Shown piece after piece: positions 62,089 to 64,000 of a stretch of 64,000 nucleotides of DNA (the stretch's first letter is position 1; each line of letters begins with the position of its first letter). The stretch covers positions 1-64,000 of the forward strand of contig NZ_VZZK01000009.1 of assembly GCF_008806385.1 (NCBI RefSeq). The letters run 5' to 3'. The notes under the pieces are model-generated. The model was not told where the DNA came from and did no database searches. It saw nothing but the letters and a program-made list of their open reading frames with translations. Made by a program: the position numbers and the translations under genes. Source of the stretch: Methylobacterium soli (lineage in GTDB: Bacteria > Pseudomonadota > Alphaproteobacteria > Rhizobiales > Beijerinckiaceae).

Positions 62089-62952
62089 ATGGGGAAATGC
62101 ATGGTCCCGCCATGGCAGGTCCGAGGAAAGCTGCGCGCCATCGGCCTGGCGCTGATCCCGATCCTGTTCAGTCTGCAAGGACTTCCCGCTCGCGCGGGAT
62201 CGCCGGAGGGCGGAGGACCTTGCGTCGATCCCGCGGCATCCGCCCGGGCTGTCGTCAGCATCTTCTGGCGCTTCGGCGCGCCGCGCCGTGACGGGTGGGA
62301 GGAGATCGTCGGAGAACGGGCCACCGCCTGGTTCTACACGTCGCCCCGGCTCCTGGTGACCGCTGCCCATTTCGCGAATGAGCTGCCGACGGACGGATGG
62401 CAGGAGGCCGAGTTGCGCCAGGCTGTCCGTGAGGGAGAGCCGGAGGTCACGGCGCGGGTCAGGCTTCGCGTTGCCGTCAATGGCAGGCTGTCCGGCCGAC
62501 GCGACGGCGGGGCAGGCCGGAATGCAGGCTTGGCGGACGATGTCGCGATCATCGAACTCCAGGAGCCCTTCCCGCACGCGACCGTGCTCGAGGTTCAGCC
62601 GAGACCGCCGGAGGAGGACGCGGCGGTGCTGGTCCTTGGCTATCCGGGGGGGCGGATGGAGGCTGCGCAGGGCATCGTCCGCAGGAACGGAGAGCTCGCC
62701 GCGCGGTATGCGGGTTTGGCTCTCTTCGAGGTGCAGGGCTCGAACCGCCTGCTGCTCGGGGGCGGCGCCTCCGGGGCGCCGGTGCTCGATTGCGGACAGG
62801 GGCGGGTCGTCGCGGTGCTCAACGGGCTCCTGACCGGTCCGGCCTTGCCATTCCTGCCGCCGGGCAGGGTGATTCCGACGCCCTGGGGCAGCCCGACCAA
62901 CACTGCGGTCCCGGCTTCCGCCTTGGCCGCCATCCGGAACTGCATCCCCTGA
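62089..62952 (+). CDS. Exported trypsin-like serine protease
   Basis: A 287-residue S1-type protease. Signal peptide (AIGLALIPILFSLQGLPARA). Catalytic triad candidates: His in LLVTAAHF, Asp in ADDVAIIEL and Ser in GGGASGAPVLDCG. GYPGGRMEAAQG and VLNGLLTG fit the same fold. ATG at 62089 or 62101. Stand-alone; periplasmic; substrate unknown. Confidence 0.75.
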   Translation: MGKCMVPPWQVRGKLRAIGLALIPILFSLQGLPARAGSPEGGGPCVDPAASARAVVSIFWRFGAPRRDGWEEIVGERATAWFYTSPRLLVTAAHFANELPTDGWQEAELRQAVREGEPEVTARVRLRVAVNGRLSGRRDGGAGRNAGLADDVAIIELQEPFPHATVLEVQPRPPEEDAAVLVLGYPGGRMEAAQGIVRRNGELAARYAGLALFEVQGSNRLLLGGGASGAPVLDCGQGRVVAVLNGLLTGPALPFLPPGRVIPTPWGSPTNTAVPASALAAIRNCIP

Positions 62953-63466
62953 GAGCTGCCGAGCCGGGGCAGGGCTCGGCCGGATCGGACGCTGTCCCGC
63001 TCGGGTTGAGGAGCGGCAGGCTGGCCCCGCCTTCGCCCGCATCTGGCGGACGCTCCGATGGGGATCCAGGTTCGGCAAAGGCGCGTCAACACAATCATCG
63101 GGAGCATGTCCCGACTGCATGTGTTCGAAGACGGATCCAGCATAAGGCATAGATGACACGCTCGGGCGCAGCGTCCTGAGTTTGATTCCCGGATGAACAG
63201 CCGAGCGCGGTCTCGCACAATAGCCGCGAATGCATGGCGCGATGCACGCATTTTCTGTAAGATGCGCGCCCGGGAGGACCCTTCAGTCCATAAGAGTAAA
63301 GCCGAACAGCAGTATCGGACTGGCGCCAAATTGGGGCTGGGCGTGTTCGGCCGACCCGACGCTGACAGCGTCACGGCTCCCGCGGGGCTGGTGCCCGTAC
63401 GCTTGACGGGCGCGGACGAGGCCGCCGCCCGGAGCCGCGAGGCAGGAAACCTGAAGGAGCGCCGCC
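62953..63466. other. Intergenic stretch upstream of the second sulfatase
   Basis: About 515 bases. It contains a small inverted repeat GACGCT-GAC-AGCGTC near 63360 and moderately AT-rich DNA around 63230-63330, where the sulfatase promoter may lie. No supported gene. Confidence 0.45.
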
Positions 63467-64000
63467 ATGAGAACGAGCCGTTCTGCCTGGTTCGGCTTGG
63501 CCGCGTTATGCGCCGCTTCCACGGCGGCGCCGGCCTTCGCCCAAGCGCAGCCCCAACAGACGCCCAACATCCTCTTCATCATGGGCGACGATATCGGCCT
63601 GATGCAGCCGAGCATCTATCATCGCGGCTGGATGGTCGGGGAGACGCCCAACATCGACCGGATCGGGCAGGAGGGCGCGGTCTTCATGGACTACGTCGCC
63701 ATGCAGAGCTGCACCTCCGGCCGCAACGCGTTCTTCACCGGCATGTACCCGCTGCGCACGGGCATGATCCCGCCGCAACTGCCGGGCAGCCCCTCCTACC
63801 TGCGCCCCGGCACACCGGCGCTCGCCAAGTTCCTGCGCGATCTCGGCTACAACACCGGCGAGTTCGGCAAGAACCACCTGGGCGACCACACCGAGTCGCT
63901 GCCGACGGCGCACGGCTTCCAGGAATACTGGGGCTATCTCTATCACCTCGACGCCATGCAGCAGGTGAGCTTCCCCGACATCAACAAGACCGCGACGGAG
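63467..64000 (+). CDS. Arylsulfatase (N-terminal part, runs off the window)
   Basis: First 178 residues of a second sulfatase; the frame is open at the right edge. Signal peptide (WFGLAALCAASTAAPAFAQ). Metal-binding start TPNILFIMGDDIG. The formylglycine motif reads C82-T-S-G-R86, with Ser at the position usually held by Pro or Ala. FGKNHLGDHTESLPTAHGF and YLYHLDAMQQ closely parallel the sulfatase at 57.7-59.4 kb. AAGGAG lies ~10 nt upstream of the ATG. Confidence 0.88.
   Translation, partial: MRTSRSAWFGLAALCAASTAAPAFAQAQPQQTPNILFIMGDDIGLMQPSIYHRGWMVGETPNIDRIGQEGAVFMDYVAMQSCTSGRNAFFTGMYPLRTGMIPPQLPGSPSYLRPGTPALAKFLRDLGYNTGEFGKNHLGDHTESLPTAHGFQEYWGYLYHLDAMQQVSFPDINKTATE

Noticed and set aside
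61274..62155. 293-codon plus-strand frame between the TAXI protein and the protease
   Set aside because: Overlaps the start of both real genes, no motif or signal peptide, shadow-like composition.

Overview
The window is a roughly 70% G+C chromosomal segment from an alphaproteobacterium. The gene content (N-methylglutamate pathway for methylamine, oxalate/formate-type MFS carrier, GlxA-family regulators, many small secreted proteins) suggests Methylobacteriaceae (Methylobacterium or a close relative). That assignment is inference; no rRNA or tRNA marker is present. Genes sit in short operons with 1-4 nt overlaps (ATGA, TGATG). I see no insertion sequence, prophage or CRISPR array.

Layout. 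0-6.1 kb: C-terminal part of an oxalate/formate-type MFS carrier, a GntR regulator, a beta-keto acid cleavage enzyme, an RTX/poly-Asp secreted protein and small unknown genes. 6.2-21.6 kb: a methylamine island. It has gmaS, mgsCBA (minus strand), a divergent transport operon (three tiny membrane proteins plus an APC-type amine permease, two unknown genes and an XRE-cupin regulator), mgdDCBA (minus strand) and a divergent GlxA/GbdR-like activator. Methylamine plus glutamate gives gamma-glutamylmethylamide (GmaS), then N-methylglutamate (MgsABC), then glutamate plus a C1 unit (MgdABCD). 21.7-24.0 kb: an isonitrile-hydratase-like DJ-1/PfpI protein, a second GlxA-family regulator and a small ABM-type protein. 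24-30.2 kb: a surface-polysaccharide operon with sugar 3,4-ketoisomerase, DegT/DnrJ aminotransferase and hexapeptide acyltransferase (the dTDP-3-acetamido-3,6-dideoxyhexose set) followed by a 1351-aa glycosyltransferase with three GT-like domains. 30.2-33.4 kb: an AT-rich regulatory region and a TonB-dependent receptor.

34.0-47.1 kb is an organosulfur-scavenging island. It holds a full ssuE-C-B-D-A operon containing an unannotated 46-codon small ORF, a second SsuA/LLM monooxygenase pair, and a divergent operon of an SfnB/DszC-like flavoprotein, MetQ-MetN-MetI and a DszA/NtaA-like monooxygenase. Two sulfatases (57.7-59.4 kb, and 63.5 kb running off the end) fit the same sulfur-scavenging theme.

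47.5-64 kb: a vanadium haloperoxidase with all metal ligands, a small secreted protein whose ribosome-binding site is buried in a long hairpin, a DUF2243 membrane protein with a tiny partner, a PQQ-type sugar dehydrogenase plus dihaem cytochrome c, a metallophosphoesterase/cupredoxin/ECF sigma/anti-sigma cluster, a lipocalin-like protein, a TAXI-type binding protein and a trypsin-like protease.

The most interesting items are the small-membrane-protein trio attached to the amine permease, the RBS-sequestering hairpin at 49.06-49.13 kb, the small ORF inside ssu, MetNIQ embedded between sulfur monooxygenases, and several regulatory palindromes and repeats. All identifications come from reading the sequence; no database search was run.
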